Assembly: GCA_032871835.1 (NCBI GenBank)
Contig: CM065298.1
Span: forward strand, 12,405,096 to 12,469,095
Origin: Dipteronia dyeriana
Taxonomy: Eukaryota; Streptophyta; Magnoliopsida; Sapindales; Sapindaceae
Direction of reading: 5' to 3'
Length of the DNA: 64,000 nucleotides
The notes beneath the pieces are model-generated. The model was not told the DNA's origin and made no database searches. It saw only the letters and a program-made list of their open reading frames with translations. Shown piece by piece: positions 11,538 to 24,442 of the stretch. The position numbers were made by a program, and so were the translations under genes. Within the stretch, counting starts at the first letter, position 1. The number at the start of each line of letters is the position of its first letter.

Positions 11538-14514
11538 AGAAGGAATTTAAAAGGAGCTATCTGCTCCCTCAAGAAGGATACAAACCTCATCATAAATATA
11601 ATCTTCCCGATTTTGGACTTTCCATAGAGCATCTTTCACAATGTCCTCCATAATATTTGGATCCGATTTGAAACAATTGCCAAAATCAGCAAAGATTACA
11701 TCACTCCCGTCAATGATATTTCGAAATATTGAAAAGCACGGTAATACTTCCAGTGATGTGCAACCGAATGCACTTATCCATACCAACTGAAGCGCCGGCA
11801 AATATTGAAGCTTCTTGCAGTACTGTATAGACAGACCCTTTAGGTTAGAGAGATTTATAATGCTTGTGGGTATACTTTCAAAACTATTTCCATCCAAATA
11901 TAAAATTCTTAGAGAGGATATGCAATCGAGATCGTCAGGTAAGTACGTGAAACCATTATAGCTTAGATCTAGATATGTTAGATATTGCCATCCCACTGTA
12001 GGTGGTAAGAACCAACACACCGCGGTATTCTTTTTAGCCCCAAGTCTATCAAACGTTAACTTCTTAATATTCTTCAAATATATTAAAGATGAGGGTAATT
12101 CTTCCATAGCAGAATACAAAACCTCCAATTCCTTCAAAGATTCTAAAGTTTCGATATCACTGGGCAACTCCTCAAGCATTGAGCAACTTGACAGTTTCAG
12201 AATTTGAAGAGATTTCCACTCACAAAAGCTGGTTGGAAGACTCTTAAGCCTTTTACAATCACAAAGATCCAATTTAACTAGTCTACGTAGATACTTGATG
12301 GATGAGGGAAGTTCTTCAATAGCAGTGTCCCTTAATTCTAACCATTCTAGATGACATGGCATCTCAGGCAATACTTCCAGATTTGGGCAACCAGACAGTT
12401 TCAAGAAGTCAAGCTTATCGAGAACTTGAATAGAAGACGAGATTTCATGAAAATATTTGCTTTCTAGATCCAATCTATTGAGATTTGGGAAACCTGAGAG
12501 GTCTGGGCAAATGTTTATGCAGGAGAATCCAATGTTAATTTCTTTCAACTCAGGAAGATGCTGTAACCAGAAGTTAAAAAAAAAAATCAACACATAATAT
12601 TACTAATTTACTACTTTATATAGTATTTACAAAGCAATGTAAATATGAAAACATACCGGAACACCATTCCATAGTTTTTCAACTTATGTCAAGTTTAACA
12701 AGGTTCTCCGGAAAAAAACTTGACAACAGTAATTTTATTGGGCATCCGTGCCAACCTAGATACCTTAGCTCAGTGAAATCAAATTCAAGATCTTCAGAAA
12801 CATGCACCTTATTGTCCTCTCCAAGACTTGAGTTATAAAAATTCAAATATCTCAGTTGATGCAAATTTGTGAGAGCATTTGACTTTAGATGTATATTATC
12901 TCTTATTTTTGACATATCCAAATAAATGCCTCTGGTTTTTTTGGTACCCTAGTATATTCGCACACAAAAAAATATAATAATAAGTTAGTATGTATACTAA
13001 ATATGTAAAGACTTATTAGTTGTTTAAATGTCAAAGAAACATATCATATTACCCGTTCTTTTCCACAAAGCTAATGCATAAATATAAACGGAAATGATAC
13101 TCTCTAAACTAAAAAATAATTAATTAAATCTCACCGAATTTTTAGTCAGAATATGATAGATATCCTCATGATGCCACAATCGACTACGTTTGCCAGGATC
13201 ATCAATAGATTCTTGTCGTACAATTTCCCTAGCCATAGCTTGTAGCAAATCATGCATTGTTATCATGTCATCTGCCATGGTTATCAGAGACTTATCAATG
13301 AGAACATCTATTCCAATATCTACCCTATATCCACATGCTTCTATGAATGCTTTTACAAGTCCTCGATTTCAAAAAAAATGCAATATCTAAAAAGATATTC
13401 TTCTCTTCATCATCAAGTCCATTGTAACTTATTTTCAACACCTTTTGTATATCTCCATGAGGGATTGCTTCTAGTTTGTCAATTGCACTCACCCAAACCT
13501 CTTTTCTCCTACCAAGTAGGTGGGAACCCAAAACTTTAAGTGCCAATGGAATCCCTCTAGCATATTTTGTCACTCTTTTAGACAGTTCTATGTAATCTTC
13601 TGTGGGATGGTTTCTTTTAAAGGCATATCTGAAAAAAAGCACAAGAGCTTCCTGATCAATTAATGGCCAAACTTTATAAACTTGATCTACTCCTCTATTT
13701 TGAAGCACTTGCGAATTTCTTATTGTCATAATGATTTGACTTTGTGGACCGAGACAATCAAAACCTCCAATTAAATATTCTATGTTTTTATAATCGGACA
13801 CATCATCAAAAACAATGAGAAGTTTCTTACGGCCAAGTCTTCTCTTTATAAAGGTACGTCCTACAGCAAAAGTACCTTTATTTTCATATCCGTCCCCCAA
13901 TAATGCTGAAAGAAGGTCTCACCGCAAGTGATGTAATCCATTGCTCTGTTCACACCGTTCCCTAACATTGTAAATGAAGTGAGAGCCTTCAAATTGACGA
14001 GAGATTTTGTTGTATATAGTTTCAGCAAGAGTTGTCTTGCCAATACCACCAATACCCCAAATTCCTACACTATGGACATTATTTGCCTCAATGCTTAACA
14101 GCGATTCAATTTCCTTGATCTTCGAATCTATTCCAACAAGGAGGCTGGTATCAGGTGAGGACAAGTGATTCATTTTCTTCAAAACATCTTGGACAATAAC
14201 CTCAATAAGCATAGACTCACGCCTAACAAATTTTATAAACTATTAACATTAATAAATAAAAAAGGATTGAAGATAATGCAATTTTAACTCAAATTAATAA
14301 TATTTATTATCAAAGAAATAGGCAACTTCTTCCAATTAAAATTTCAAAATGGATTTGCTTTTACATGATTTCCAATTAAAAAGGACCGTAATCGAGAATA
14401 AGGAGATTATCTTAATGTATACTTTATTATGACTACATTTATGTCAAACTTCACAAGATCTCAATGTATTAACCCCTAACAAAAAATAATAAACTTGATA
14501 TAATTAAATAAAGG

Positions 14515-14970
14515 GCAAAAACTATAACTAGCTATATATAATTAAGGGGTTTTCTATTTTTAGCCAGTATTAGTCGTTTGATTGTTCTTAACAAACAATC
14601 TACTTTGTGAAAGGAAATACCCTTAATGGTTTTGTTTGAATAAAACTACTATTTTTTTTTTAAAGAAAATACTTTTAATTTGTTTTAAAATCTAAAAATA
14701 TCGGACCCCCATTGAAGATCTCGCAAACCTCCATTGGAGGTCTGTGGATGTCGAAGACCTCAAATAAAAATAAATTTTGGAGGTTGCAAACCTCGATTGG
14801 AAGTCTGTAATTAAGAAATAAAAAAAAGTTTTTTTTTAATAAAATTAGTTTTAAAATATAAAAGTAAATAGAAAAAACAGGGATAATTTTATCACTTTAG
14901 TGGATTGTTTTTAATTTCGGCTAAAATTAGAAAACCGTTTCATTATTTGGCTAAAAAAGGCTAATTCTTC
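14515..14970. mobile_element. MITE in intron 1 of TNL copy A
   Basis: The ends are inverted copies: GGTTTTCTATTTTTAGCC near 14552 and its counterpart GGCTAAAATTAGAAAACC near 14922. The interior carries short direct and inverted copies of CCTCCATTGGAGGTCT. The same element sits in intron 1 of TNL copy B (35165-35550), so it inserted before the gene duplication. Confidence 0.7.
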
Positions 14971-15619
14971 TTAAATTCTTAAAAAAAAAAAAATTACAAG
15001 AGAAAATTATGACTTACGTAAAGGTACTTGAATCCCACCCAGAAAGATTGGCTGTTTCTTTGAGAGCATCCTTCCATCTCTGCACTTTGTGTAAACTCTT
15101 CTTAAAAAGTTGCTCATGCTCAGCAAATGCTTTTGCAAAACTCCCTCTTTGATGCCTTACATCCGATGGATCTACCCCATAGAAAACTGGTATCGCCATC
15201 TGTTTGTTCTTTTCCCTGCATTCAAGGATCTTCACAAGTTCTTTCAGACACCATTTGGAAGATGCATAATCTCTCGAGAAAATGATAACCGAAATCTGTG
15301 ACTTTTCGATTGCTTCAAGAAGAGATGGGGAGATTTCATCTCCTCTGTTGAGTTTGTAATCAATGAAAGTTTCTATTTGTTTGTCACTCAAAGCTTTCTG
15401 AAGATGACTGGTAAAATTGCGGCGGGTATCCTCACCTCTAAAACTGATAAAAACATCATACTTGGATTGAGGAGTATCGGAAGAGGAAGAAGAAGGAATC
15501 AAACTCACTGCCATTGATGATGATGATATCAGAGAGTGAACGTTAAGACGAGGAGATAACAGAGTTGTTAGAGATGTGAATTCTTTATTGCTCTGTTTTT
15601 ATTTTGCATTGACGTTAGA

Positions 15620-15633
15620 GTTTATATTTGGCA
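15620..15633 (-). promoter_or_regulatory. Putative TATA box of TNL copy A
   Basis: On the minus strand the sequence reads CCAAATATAAAC about 110 bp upstream of the ATG at 15514. The same element, CCAAATATAAGCC, occurs at the same distance in copy B. This is inferred from position and conservation only. Confidence 0.45.
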
Positions 15634-15893
15634 TATATCCCATTTCCTGGTGGATGGCAACCAGCTTCCTTGATATTTCAATTGTCATTATATTGTAGAC
15701 TGGTTGTTAGTTTATAACATGTACGCATTAAAACACACATTTGGACAAACTCTCAACATTATTTATTGGATTTTAATTACTTCAGTGACGCGTTTGGCAG
15801 CCTGCATTACATTGGATAAGGAGGCGTATGTATTAAGTTAATACAAAATAAATAATTGCTTCAGAAGTGCACTATCTAATACTAGGGGTGTGT

Positions 15894-16441
15894 AGGATCC
15901 AATCCGATCCAATACGATCCATTGGACCCGATCCAATCTATTAGATCGGATCTTGGATTTCCATTTAGAAATCCGTTGAATCCGTCAGCCCGTCTAAGAT
16001 ATTTGGCTTTATTTTTATATTGGACAATTTATTTTATCCACTACTTTTTAATGTAAAGGCTCAACCCAAATACAATTTGATTTTCTGAATATTTGTAAAG
16101 ATCTAACCCTACTAAAATTTCTCATGTTACTATTTTGAGCTTTCTTTGTCGATATCTCTACGGCCAACGATCCACCATCTTTTTTTCTTCTATTCTTCTT
16201 CATCAACATCAAGACTTTTAAGTTTATATTTGGAGTTGATGTTTAATGCTTATAAACTTTTTTAATTATATAAAGTTTACAAGTTATGTTATATATTTTT
16301 TATTGCTAATTTTATTTGAATTAATTAGTAATGTTGGAATAATTATTTGATTTTATTTATTTCAGAAACTTTTATATATTAAGAACGACTTTATATGAAT
16401 TAGATCCATCGGATCATATTGGATCGGATCAGATCACACCG
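15894..16441. mobile_element. hAT-like MITE with GATCC-rich ends
   Basis: It begins AGGGGTGTGTAGGATCC and has several GATCCAATCCGATCC-like words. The right side carries inverted versions (GGATCATATTGGATCGGATC) and ends near GATCACACC. About 548 bp long with no coding capacity. The AGGGGTGTG end is typical of short plant hAT elements. The right boundary is uncertain. Confidence 0.55.
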
Positions 16442-16489
16442 AAGTATTTTACAATCAGATTGAATCATATCGAATCAAATAGTAAATAG

Positions 16490-17423
16490 TAAACGGAGTT
16501 TGAAGAAGTAATTCAAAGTTTTTCCTACCTATACTTTAATGAACTAGCAGGAGTTAAGAGTTAATTTTAAAATTTAAAATTTAAATTATACATGTATTTG
16601 TAATTTATAATTCGATTTCACTCTTTTTCCCTTACCAAATTTTTATCTTATTGAGTTTTTCTAGATAAGGTTTTTAATGAGGCAATTATGCATCTGTTTC
16701 CTATTTTCTTAATTCTTACATATTTATGACTTTATTTATTCTTTGAATTATTTTAGTAAATAAATAAAACATAATTTAATCTATTTTTTACATTATATTT
16801 TATTAGACTAAAATAAATAAGAAATAAAATTTTAACTTAATTAAAATAAAATAATAAATAAAATTTTAACTTAAAAACTACTACTAGAAGTCTAGAATAA
16901 TAATAAATAATAATAATAAAAACAGACCGGTACGTCAATGCCCACCGGCCAGCACGACACGTTGGGGCCCTGCCAGTAGGCCAGGTCATGCCCCCTACCC
17001 TTAACAGACCGATCGGGCTTGGCACAACAAGTTGAAGGGCCATGTCTTTTTGGCATGGTCCGTTAAGCGGCCCAACACTCCCCGTGCCATACCACCCGTT
17101 TTGTCCACCAATGGCTCTATGACTAATTTGAATATTAAACTTTTAAAATATTAAATATTATTAAAATTTATTTAAGGATAATGTTGAAATTTTAAAGAAC
17201 TAATAATCAGTGTACATACAAAGAGTTGCAAATGACCTCACTCATTAACTAATCCAGTTTTAAAATTATTGTCGAACATTTAATATTGTCCGACCCATTT
17301 ATCATGTCTGGTCAGATGTATTAAACGGGCCCTCAATTGGCTAATTAATCTGATTCTCAAGCTATGGAAGCTTGGATGATTCACTTTTCTGGAAACTTCA
17401 ATATGGAAAATGAATTTATAATA
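16490..17423. repeat. Left flank of the MULE, duplicated at 27896-28461; includes a hAT 3' end
   Basis: From AAACGGAGTTTGAAGAAG onward the sequence parallels 27896 onward with scattered mismatches. The part at about 16845-17245 is missing from the other copy. It contains a GC-rich hAT-like terminus (16925-17110, with GGCCC, CCGGCC and TTGTCCACCAATGGC). Because the other copy follows directly after a hAT C-terminal coding fragment, I infer that this repeat is the 3' untranslated part of the same hAT family. Confidence 0.65.
17415..17423. repeat. Left target-site duplication of the MULE
   Basis: TTTATAATA here pairs with TTTATAAAA at 25481-25489, differing at one position. The undisrupted paralogous site at 28453-28461 has a single TTTATAAAA. 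Nine bp is the normal target duplication of Mutator-like elements. Confidence 0.8.
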
Positions 17424-17835
17424 GGGGTCAAATTTTTTTTGACACTATTTGAGGGGGGGTGTTGTACAAATATCACCACTTTACTAATGTATGTTTAAAA
17501 TGCACAATTTATCGTGTTCATACGAAAATACCCCGAAATATTTAAACAGTGAGGAATTTGTCGTTTTCTAAGTCAGAGATAAGCAACAGTCAAACCGGTG
17601 GGAAACTAATCGACGGTGAAGTGACCGGAACGAGATTACACGAGAACACCTGCGATTGAGAAAGATAAGATTATTTTTTTTCATCGTTTTTCTGGTTGTT
17701 AACTTGCATTACATGTTAGAATTGAGTTTTGTTGACAGAAATTATAGAAACCAGTTAAAATAGAGATTTGAGAATGGTTGTGGTTTAGGTTAGGGTTTGT
17801 AATTTGGTTGAATATCAGTTGAGGAAGATGCAATC

Positions 17836-18392
17836 TGGGTTATCGAGACTTTTTGCAAGAGAATCGAACTTATTTGTTGTTGAGTCGAGTTTTTAATTTC
17901 GTGAAAATTATGTTTTGGTAAGTCGAGCTTATTTTGTAATGTTTCGAGCTTTTTTTGAATTGAATCGATCTTTTTTGAAAGGGATCGAGCTTTTTTGAAA
18001 AGGAATCGAGTTTTTTTCAATAGGGTCGAGATTTTTTTGAATTGGATCGAACTTTTTTGAAAGGGATCGAGTTTTTTTCAATAGAGCCGATTTTTTTTTT
18101 GAATTGGATCAAGTTTTTTTGTAAAGGAATCGAGTTTTTTTCAATAGGGTCGAGCTTTTTTTGAATTAGATCGAACTTTTTTGAAAGAGACCGAGCTTTT
18201 TTTACACTGAATAGAGCTTTTTCACCATGGGATCGAGCTTTTTTTTTACATAGAATCGAGGTATTTTGTTATGGGATCGAGATTTTTTTTTACATAGGAT
18301 CGAGTTTTTTTTTAAAGGGTCGAGCTTTTTTCTCTTGGGATCGAGTTTTTTTTTAGGACTGAGTTTTTTTTACATTGGATCGAGACTTTTAA
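17836..18392 (+). repeat. Left subterminal array of GATCGAG plus T-run units
   Basis: About 26 copies of a 15-30 base unit read GGATCGAG, GAATCGAG or GGGTCGAG followed by (A/C)TTTTTT, sometimes with TTGAA or TTTACAT spacers. The array lies between the left TIR and the Ulp1 gene, upstream of that gene. The minus-strand open frame across it, rich in Lys and Lys-Lys-Leu, is a by-product of the repeat. It may be a promoter or a transposase-binding array. Confidence 0.85.
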
Positions 18393-18447
18393 TTTTGGTT
18401 ACGAAATTTGTTCTGTTTAATCATGTTGTATTTCTATTACATTGCAG

Positions 18448-21400
18448 ATGAGAAATAGGTTGAGGGATTTGCTTAAAACTGCAGAAGGAGATTGGTATGA
18501 GGGAAAATTGACTCGACAAAACCATTTTGATGCCCTTGGCCATATAGACGACGCGCTGAACCGTGTCCCTACAGAATTTGCAGATGAAGATCGGCGTCGG
18601 TTCATGGCGTCATGTTTCGGGCATTTCCTGACGATGCATCGGGAGATGAAGTTTTTGGGTGGTATTATCCATCGGTTGCTATTGAGGGAGCTGCATCATA
18701 ACGGCCCAACAGATGAGATGCAGTTCATGTTAGGGAACCAGTTGGTGAGGTTTTCGAAAGTGGAATTTTACCTGATCACCGCACTACGGTTTGGAGTTGT
18801 ACCAGACACGACCAAGTATGCAGCAGTGGAGAATGACATACATCAGCGGTACTTTCCTAGAGCCGATGAGGTGTCGTTGAAGGAGATTAGAGGTGTTGTC
18901 ACCATCACAGAGTTCGAAAAGGCGTACGATGCTATCAAGCTCTGCCTCATATATATTCTGAACTGAATAATGATGAGGGTGGATGAGAGATTCAAGATTC
19001 CAGTTTGGCAGTTTCGGCTAGTTGAGGATCTCGATGCGTTCGACGCGTTCACGTGGGGTGCCCACGTGTACTGGCATTCTATTCACTCATTCAAGCATGC
19101 GCTCGACGAACGACAAGACGGGTTCGAGCGACGCCAGCAGGATAAGGGCACTGACGTACACACGGTGAAGACCTACAACATATACGGTCTATCTCATGCC
19201 CTATTGGTAAGAACTTCGAATCACAAGTTGTACTTTATTGGTGTTGTCCTAAATGTTATGGTTAGTTTTCAGACTTATCTTTGATGCAGTTATTTGCTTT
19301 CGAGGTGATCCCTGAGTTGGCCAAAGAGTTCGGTGCTTGGAGGGTTATAGATCTGACTCCCCGTATTTTGAAGTGGGAGTTGACCAAACAACCGAGAGGG
19401 AATAAACTGGCAAAGATTTTCAAAGCCAGAGTATGTATTTAATTTGTTAATGTTTTTATTAATTAGTATTTGTACAATTACATTGTTCTAACTAATATTT
19501 CAGATGTTTGCAAGGAAGGAACTGGTTCCCACACCAGCTGAGAGACAGGCACCATACTATGTCGGGCTAAATGAGGGGGGGAGCCTGTATGTAGAAGATG
19601 ACAGGGATGATATGCCGCCTCCAGTCCCTGATCAGACTACCTTTGGCGGGATCAGTGGTACAAAGGGTGGGGGTTTAACAGTAGGACCAGTGACATGTAA
19701 GGATCTGAGCCCGCTGCTGGGGGTTTAAGGCCCAGTGACAGTGAGGGATATGAGACAGACACTCAACGGGATAGACATAGGCATAGACGGGTTCAGTTTA
19801 CCACCCCCGGACATGGTACATCTACAGGGATTCCCGTGGGGCAGTAGGCCGTGATGGAGAGGTAAGTTGAAAACAAAGTTTAGTGTTTTTTTGTTAACAC
19901 GTGTTGATAGTTTTGTACTAACAATGTAGATATGATTTCAGGCTCCGTGGGCAGATCTGTTGAACTATGTGCGTGAAGCCCTCCGAAAGAGTGAGGAGGA
20001 TCGACAACGTCAACACTTGAGGTTGGTGGATATGATTCGGAAGAGTGATGAGGATCGTTAGCAACAACACTGAGTGTTACTGGATATGATCCGGGGACTT
20101 CAAGGGTCGACCATACGTACACACCGGGATGACCCCCCACATCCTGATCCAGACTTCAGTCCCGGAGACTCGACTGATAGGTATACGGGGGGGGGACAGA
20201 CATGCCAGCTGGACGTGCCCACACCATCGGAGGCTGGACAACCTCACAGTAAGCGTTTAGTTAAGTGCAACTGGCAGTTGATGAGCCCTTACACAGATCC
20301 ATGCCGGTCAAAGAGGTTGAGGACACAGCTCGAGCCCGTGAAACACATTTTCGACCCCTACGGACTAGTGGACGCTGATCGGCTTGCTGCATACAAAGTC
20401 TTCAAGAGAAACATCAACAGGACACTGTGAGTCCAACTTCTTCTAATAAAAATGGTTGTATATTTAATGTTTATTCAAATTTACGTAAAGCTAATTCAAT
20501 CATTAAACATCCGTGATATGGACGTGCTGGCACCAGTGGACGCCGGATGGTTCATGTGTATGTTGTCCAACTTCATGGACTTGGAGGACACGGTACTTAC
20601 TTACGTGATTTTCATATTAACGTTTGTGTAAGTAATGTTGTATTGTTAACAATTACGGTGATTTTATTGTTTGTCAGCATATGGACGCTTACCTCTATAT
20701 TCTTCACAAGCGTCAGCGAGGATTCCCCAATGTGTACAACAAGAGGATCAACGTATTGGATACACAATTTTATATAAGTAGTTATAATCTTTTGGAATCG
20801 AATCGCATTTTATGGCTTTGTATTATTAATACGATATTGTCAATGATTGTATGTACAACCACTTATGTTGTACATGTGGGAGATGATGATGCCTCGTGAT
20901 TCCCACGGAGCTATAACCACGGCAAGGTGGAATGTGTTACAGTCCCGATGGTTGGAAGAGGACCTTCTGACTGTCCGTGAAGCAACCACGAGTGGAAACC
21001 GCCCATGGCACGATGTTGACTTGGTAAGTGTTAGATGATGGAAATGATTTAAAATATAAACTGTTCGTATATCCTGACCTAACACCGTATGCATACTATT
21101 ACAGGTCCTGATTCCGTGTAACGTTGGGAGCCAACATTGGCTGGTGGCGACCGTCGACCTTATTGTCGGGAAGATTGACATATTTGACCTCTGGAGACAG
21201 GAAGTCCCTTATTATATCAGGCACCAGTAGGTCCGGCCATTACGGTGGTTTTTACCCTCCATGTTGAGTGATGTGGGGTTCCACACTGCACGACGAGGTG
21301 GTCGTTGGGTATTCCCTCGGGAAAATAAGCTATTCTCGGTCAGCCTGGTGCCTACTTCTACAGTCCCTCAATAAAAAAAATCGTAAGACATTCTATTTCA

Positions 21401-21603
21401 TTCACGTGCTTAGATATTCTTTAAGAACGATTTCTAACAGTGTTTTATATGTCCAATTGCAGAGGTAACTGTGGTTCCCATACTTTGAGACTTATCGAGT
21501 ACTTACTGGTGGGTCGAAGGCCTTTTGATTGGTCAGAGGACGACATAGGGATCATTCGGGAGAAAATGGCTATGGAGATTTTTTGTAACTCCAGGCCCGC
21601 CTA
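18448..21603 (+). pseudogene. MULE-borne Ulp1-like (C48) cysteine protease gene with DUF1985-like N-terminus
   Basis: Proposed start is the ATG at 18448, after a CAG that could be a splice acceptor. The N-terminal region (MLGNQLVRFSKVEFYLITALRFG near 18728) resembles DUF1985, the usual partner of Ulp1 domains in MULEs. Further exons start at 19290 (FAFEVIPELAKEFGAWRVIDLTP) and 19504, with GT-AG introns. A segment at 19941-20100 repeats DMIRKS-EEDR-like units. The protease part has the three catalytic landmarks: QHWLV (His) near 21130, IFDLW (Asp) near 21180 and GNCGS (Cys) near 21468. Ulp1 proteases cleave SUMO-type conjugates; the role in the transposon is unknown. Stops at 18964, in the repeat exon (about 20058 and 20070) and after 21225 indicate inactivation, though some could be intronic. 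Confidence 0.8.
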
Positions 21604-22229
21604 GTGATTGGTTGTATATTACCCTTTTTTATGTACAAAGACATGTAATTCATTCATAAATATTAATTCATTCATTAATATTAATTCATTCATTAATAAG
21701 TGATTATTGTAATTCCAAATTTTTACAATCTGATACAATTCCAAATGTTTACAATGTGATCAAAACTTTGTCATTCATTCCCTATTAGAGTCAATGTTAG
21801 GGCATGTCTGTTTGTTGTGTCCAATTGAATGGAAGATGCTACACTTACGGCGGTATTCATCTGGAACACCTCTACTTGGACCTTCATTAATCATAGGTGG
21901 ATTAGAACATCTCATGGAATTATGCTCTGGTTGTCCACATCTTCTACAAGATTATGTAGTTGTCCTCTCCGAAGACGAGACATGGCGACCCACCCTCGGG
22001 CGTCCTGCTTGTCTCCTGGAGTTTGGATTCAAAACCACCATCTGAGTAATGTCAGATGGCACAACCCAAATGGAAGGATCTCCCACCGGCATAATAGGAA
22101 CCGAATACGCGTCAATAAGTATATGTCTCTTGTAGTAGTCTGAACACAAAGCTGTCAAGTCCAAGTTTCGCTCTCAGTAAAAAAACATAGCAAATCAATC
22201 AGCTTCACGTTTCAGTAATAATCACCTCA

Positions 22230-24442
22230 CAGTAAAACTTGAAAGTGATGTACCGTGCCGTCGTAAGAGCGTGAGAACATGGAAAATGCTCCATTTAGAA
22301 TTTGTTACAAGTACAAGTCTCCCGGGTTAAGTCAACAGTCTACTGTTTTCCAAACCGCTTGACCGAGAAAATATTCCAGTCTACTGGATTTACGGTAAAA
22401 AAACCACACTTCTCCACACGTTTTAAGAGCATAAGATGTGCTGCGTTGGTCAACTGATGACGCATGGTTTGTGCAGCTCTATAGAGATCGTGAAACCACC
22501 GTTGTAGCATATTCCTAATGAACTCAGTCAGAGTCAACATAGGCAGTTGGCGTGCAAATTTTAGGCATGAGTTTATGCATTCTGCAGCATTTGTTGTCAT
22601 CACCATGTACCTTCTTTCCGGGCAGTGTACACGGGACCACTTCTATGGACTGGCATCAATTACATAATCATATGCATTCTGGTGCAAGTTTCTTAACTCT
22701 TCCATATGCCAGTTATATTCAAACTCGGTGTATGCGCGAGCTCCTTTGTCCATTATTGGGGCAACATTCTTCCTATGAAATCGCTTCTTAATATTTTCAG
22801 CAAAGTGCCAACAACATATGGTATGGGTGGCATAAGGGAAAACTTTAGAAATCCCTGCTTCAATGCTTGGATGCCTATCAAAAATGAAAACTAGCTCATC
22901 GGTATGATCTAGGGCACCCTTCAAGCAATCCAAAAACCATTCCCATGAAAGGTTATTTTCTGAGTCGCCGTACCCAAAAGCAATTGGATACACCTGTTCG
23001 TTCTTATATTGTGCTATTGCAACAAACATTGTACCCCAGAATCGTCCCTTCAAATGGGTACCATCAACGGCAATGACTGGAAGCATACAAGTCCGAAATC
23101 CTCTAAGTGAGACACCAATCGACATGAAAAAGTATAGAAATTTACCATCTTTGTCGTACTGTAAGTCAGTGATTGTGCCGGGATTTTTTTGTTTCAAAAC
23201 ATAACCAAATTATGGAAGCGGTTGGAAGGTTTCCTCATGCGTTCCATATGTCAGTGACAACGCATAATCGAGGGTGGCGTATGCCTTATTGTATATGATT
23301 TGGATTCCATACATTGATTTCATGTCGGCGATTATATCCTTCGGACGCATTAGTCGACCATTTTGTTGTTGAAGTCTAGGTGCAATAACTTCTCCAATTA
23401 TGATTGCACTAGTTTGTCGGCGCCGATGGTGAATTTCCTCTAACGGACAAGTGTGTTCGTCGACAAAACTTCTTACTTGAAAGTATGTGTCTTCATCTCT
23501 CATCACCGCTCTTAACTTCCACGTACAATTTCCCTTCAAACAAACTAGATGTAATGTTGTCTTATTGGACCTTTTCACCTTCCACTCGAAGTTCTGCTGC
23601 ATTGCAAAATGGCTTACCAGTCTCTTCAAATCCTTTTTCGTTGGAAAAAATTATCTTTTATATATCATGCTTGTAGGTTCATCTTCAACCAAGTTTCTGC
23701 TTCCACCCATACCAAACGAGTATGATTCAGCTCCTGGAATAATCCATGTTGTGGCATTATCAGAATCATCTGGAGTTACATTAGCTCGGACCTCGGAGGT
23801 CCCAGCTATATCTGGTGCACCGGAACTAAATCTATGTACACGTCTTACACGTCTTTCAGTTTGGACAGGTTCTTCATCATCCTCATTGTTCTGTACATTA
23901 TCTCCCGGATTAAAATTGCCCTCATTATCTACCTCATGAATCCGCCCAACATTCGGTGTTGTACTCTGGTCATTGTTGATGTCATTTTAGATCTCATTGT
24001 ATTGGTGGTTGTACTGCCTACCATTCATCTCAATTTGATAACCAAATACATCGTCGAATTGAGATCCTAGTATATTATCATGGGCGGCTACTTCCGGTGG
24101 GACAACACATATGTTTTCCCGACCATCAATCCCACTTCTTTCTGTGAACAACTAGTTGCTTCCGTCCGACGATCGAAATTGTTGGGTGTTATCAAGATGA
24201 GGGATATCTTCACCAATGACACCTCCTGCTGGCCTCTCGATTAGACTAACACATACTTGAGGGATCACCCTATCTTTCCCTAGCATAAACTGAACATCAT
24301 CATTATTTCTTATAAATGTACAACATGTAGTCCCATGAACAACTGATAGAGATTGTAGATCAGCACTGTATATGTTCTCATCAAACTTCACAATGGTTTG
24401 CACGATCAACACCAGTTCGTCGTAACTCAAATTCTTTGACAC
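22230..24442 (-). pseudogene. MULE transposase (mudrA/MURA-like), interrupted by stops only
   Basis: One reading frame stays in phase over about 2.1 kb. An acidic N-terminal part (24442-23650) is followed by the MuDR DNA-binding region with C-LKGNCTW and VDEHTC (near 23540-23445). The transposase core has AVDGTHLKG (first catalytic Asp, near 23060), FIFDRHPSI (second Asp, near 22875), CCWHF, and TTNAAECINS (probable catalytic Glu, near 22585). A SWIM zinc finger (TCTCNKF then PCSHAL) follows at about 22320-22265. In-frame stops occur near 24152, 23976, 23653, 23210, 22643, 22340 and in the SWIM domain, but no frameshift was seen. It would encode the enzyme that cuts and moves the element. Confidence 0.9.

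Larger units (their letters stand above)
8830..15514 (-). pseudogene. TIR-NBS-LRR resistance gene, copy A, inactivated
   Basis: The exons, inferred from splice signals and from copy B, are: TIR 15514-15018; NB-ARC 14222-13135; first LRR/linker 12948-12657; LRR 12560-11586; C-JID (post-LRR) 9819-9264; and a possible last exon 9074-8830. The TIR exon is open, with DVFISFRGEDTRRNF and the WCLKEL segment that carries the catalytic Glu of plant TIR NADases. NB-ARC has GIGGIGKT (P-loop), LLIVFDDV (kinase-2), GIPLALKVLG (GLPL) and MHDLLQ (MHD-type). Lesions relative to copy B are a TGA at 13919-13921 (copy B has CGA), a net 8-base deletion near 13366-13378, an 11-base deletion near 12676-12684 that brings in a stop, and a TGA at 9706-9708 (copy B has TGG). 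The last exon encodes an acidic and basic stretch with PPRKKR and a hydrophobic tail. Intact TNLs act as intracellular immune receptors; this copy can make at most a TIR-only or TIR-partial-NB product. Confidence 0.85.

Noticed and set aside
11390..11632. His/Tyr-rich minus-strand frame downstream of the TNL-A LRR exon
   Set aside because: It is produced by the AAT/GAT microsatellite.
13190..13539. Plus-strand frames opposite TNL exons
   Set aside because: They are antisense shadows of the NB-ARC exon. The same holds for plus-strand frames at 33868-34113, 34501-34932 and 35677-36078.
17790..18020. Lys-rich coiled-coil-like protein on the minus strand
   Set aside because: It is the translation of the poly-T/GATCGAG repeat array, with no start context or homologue.
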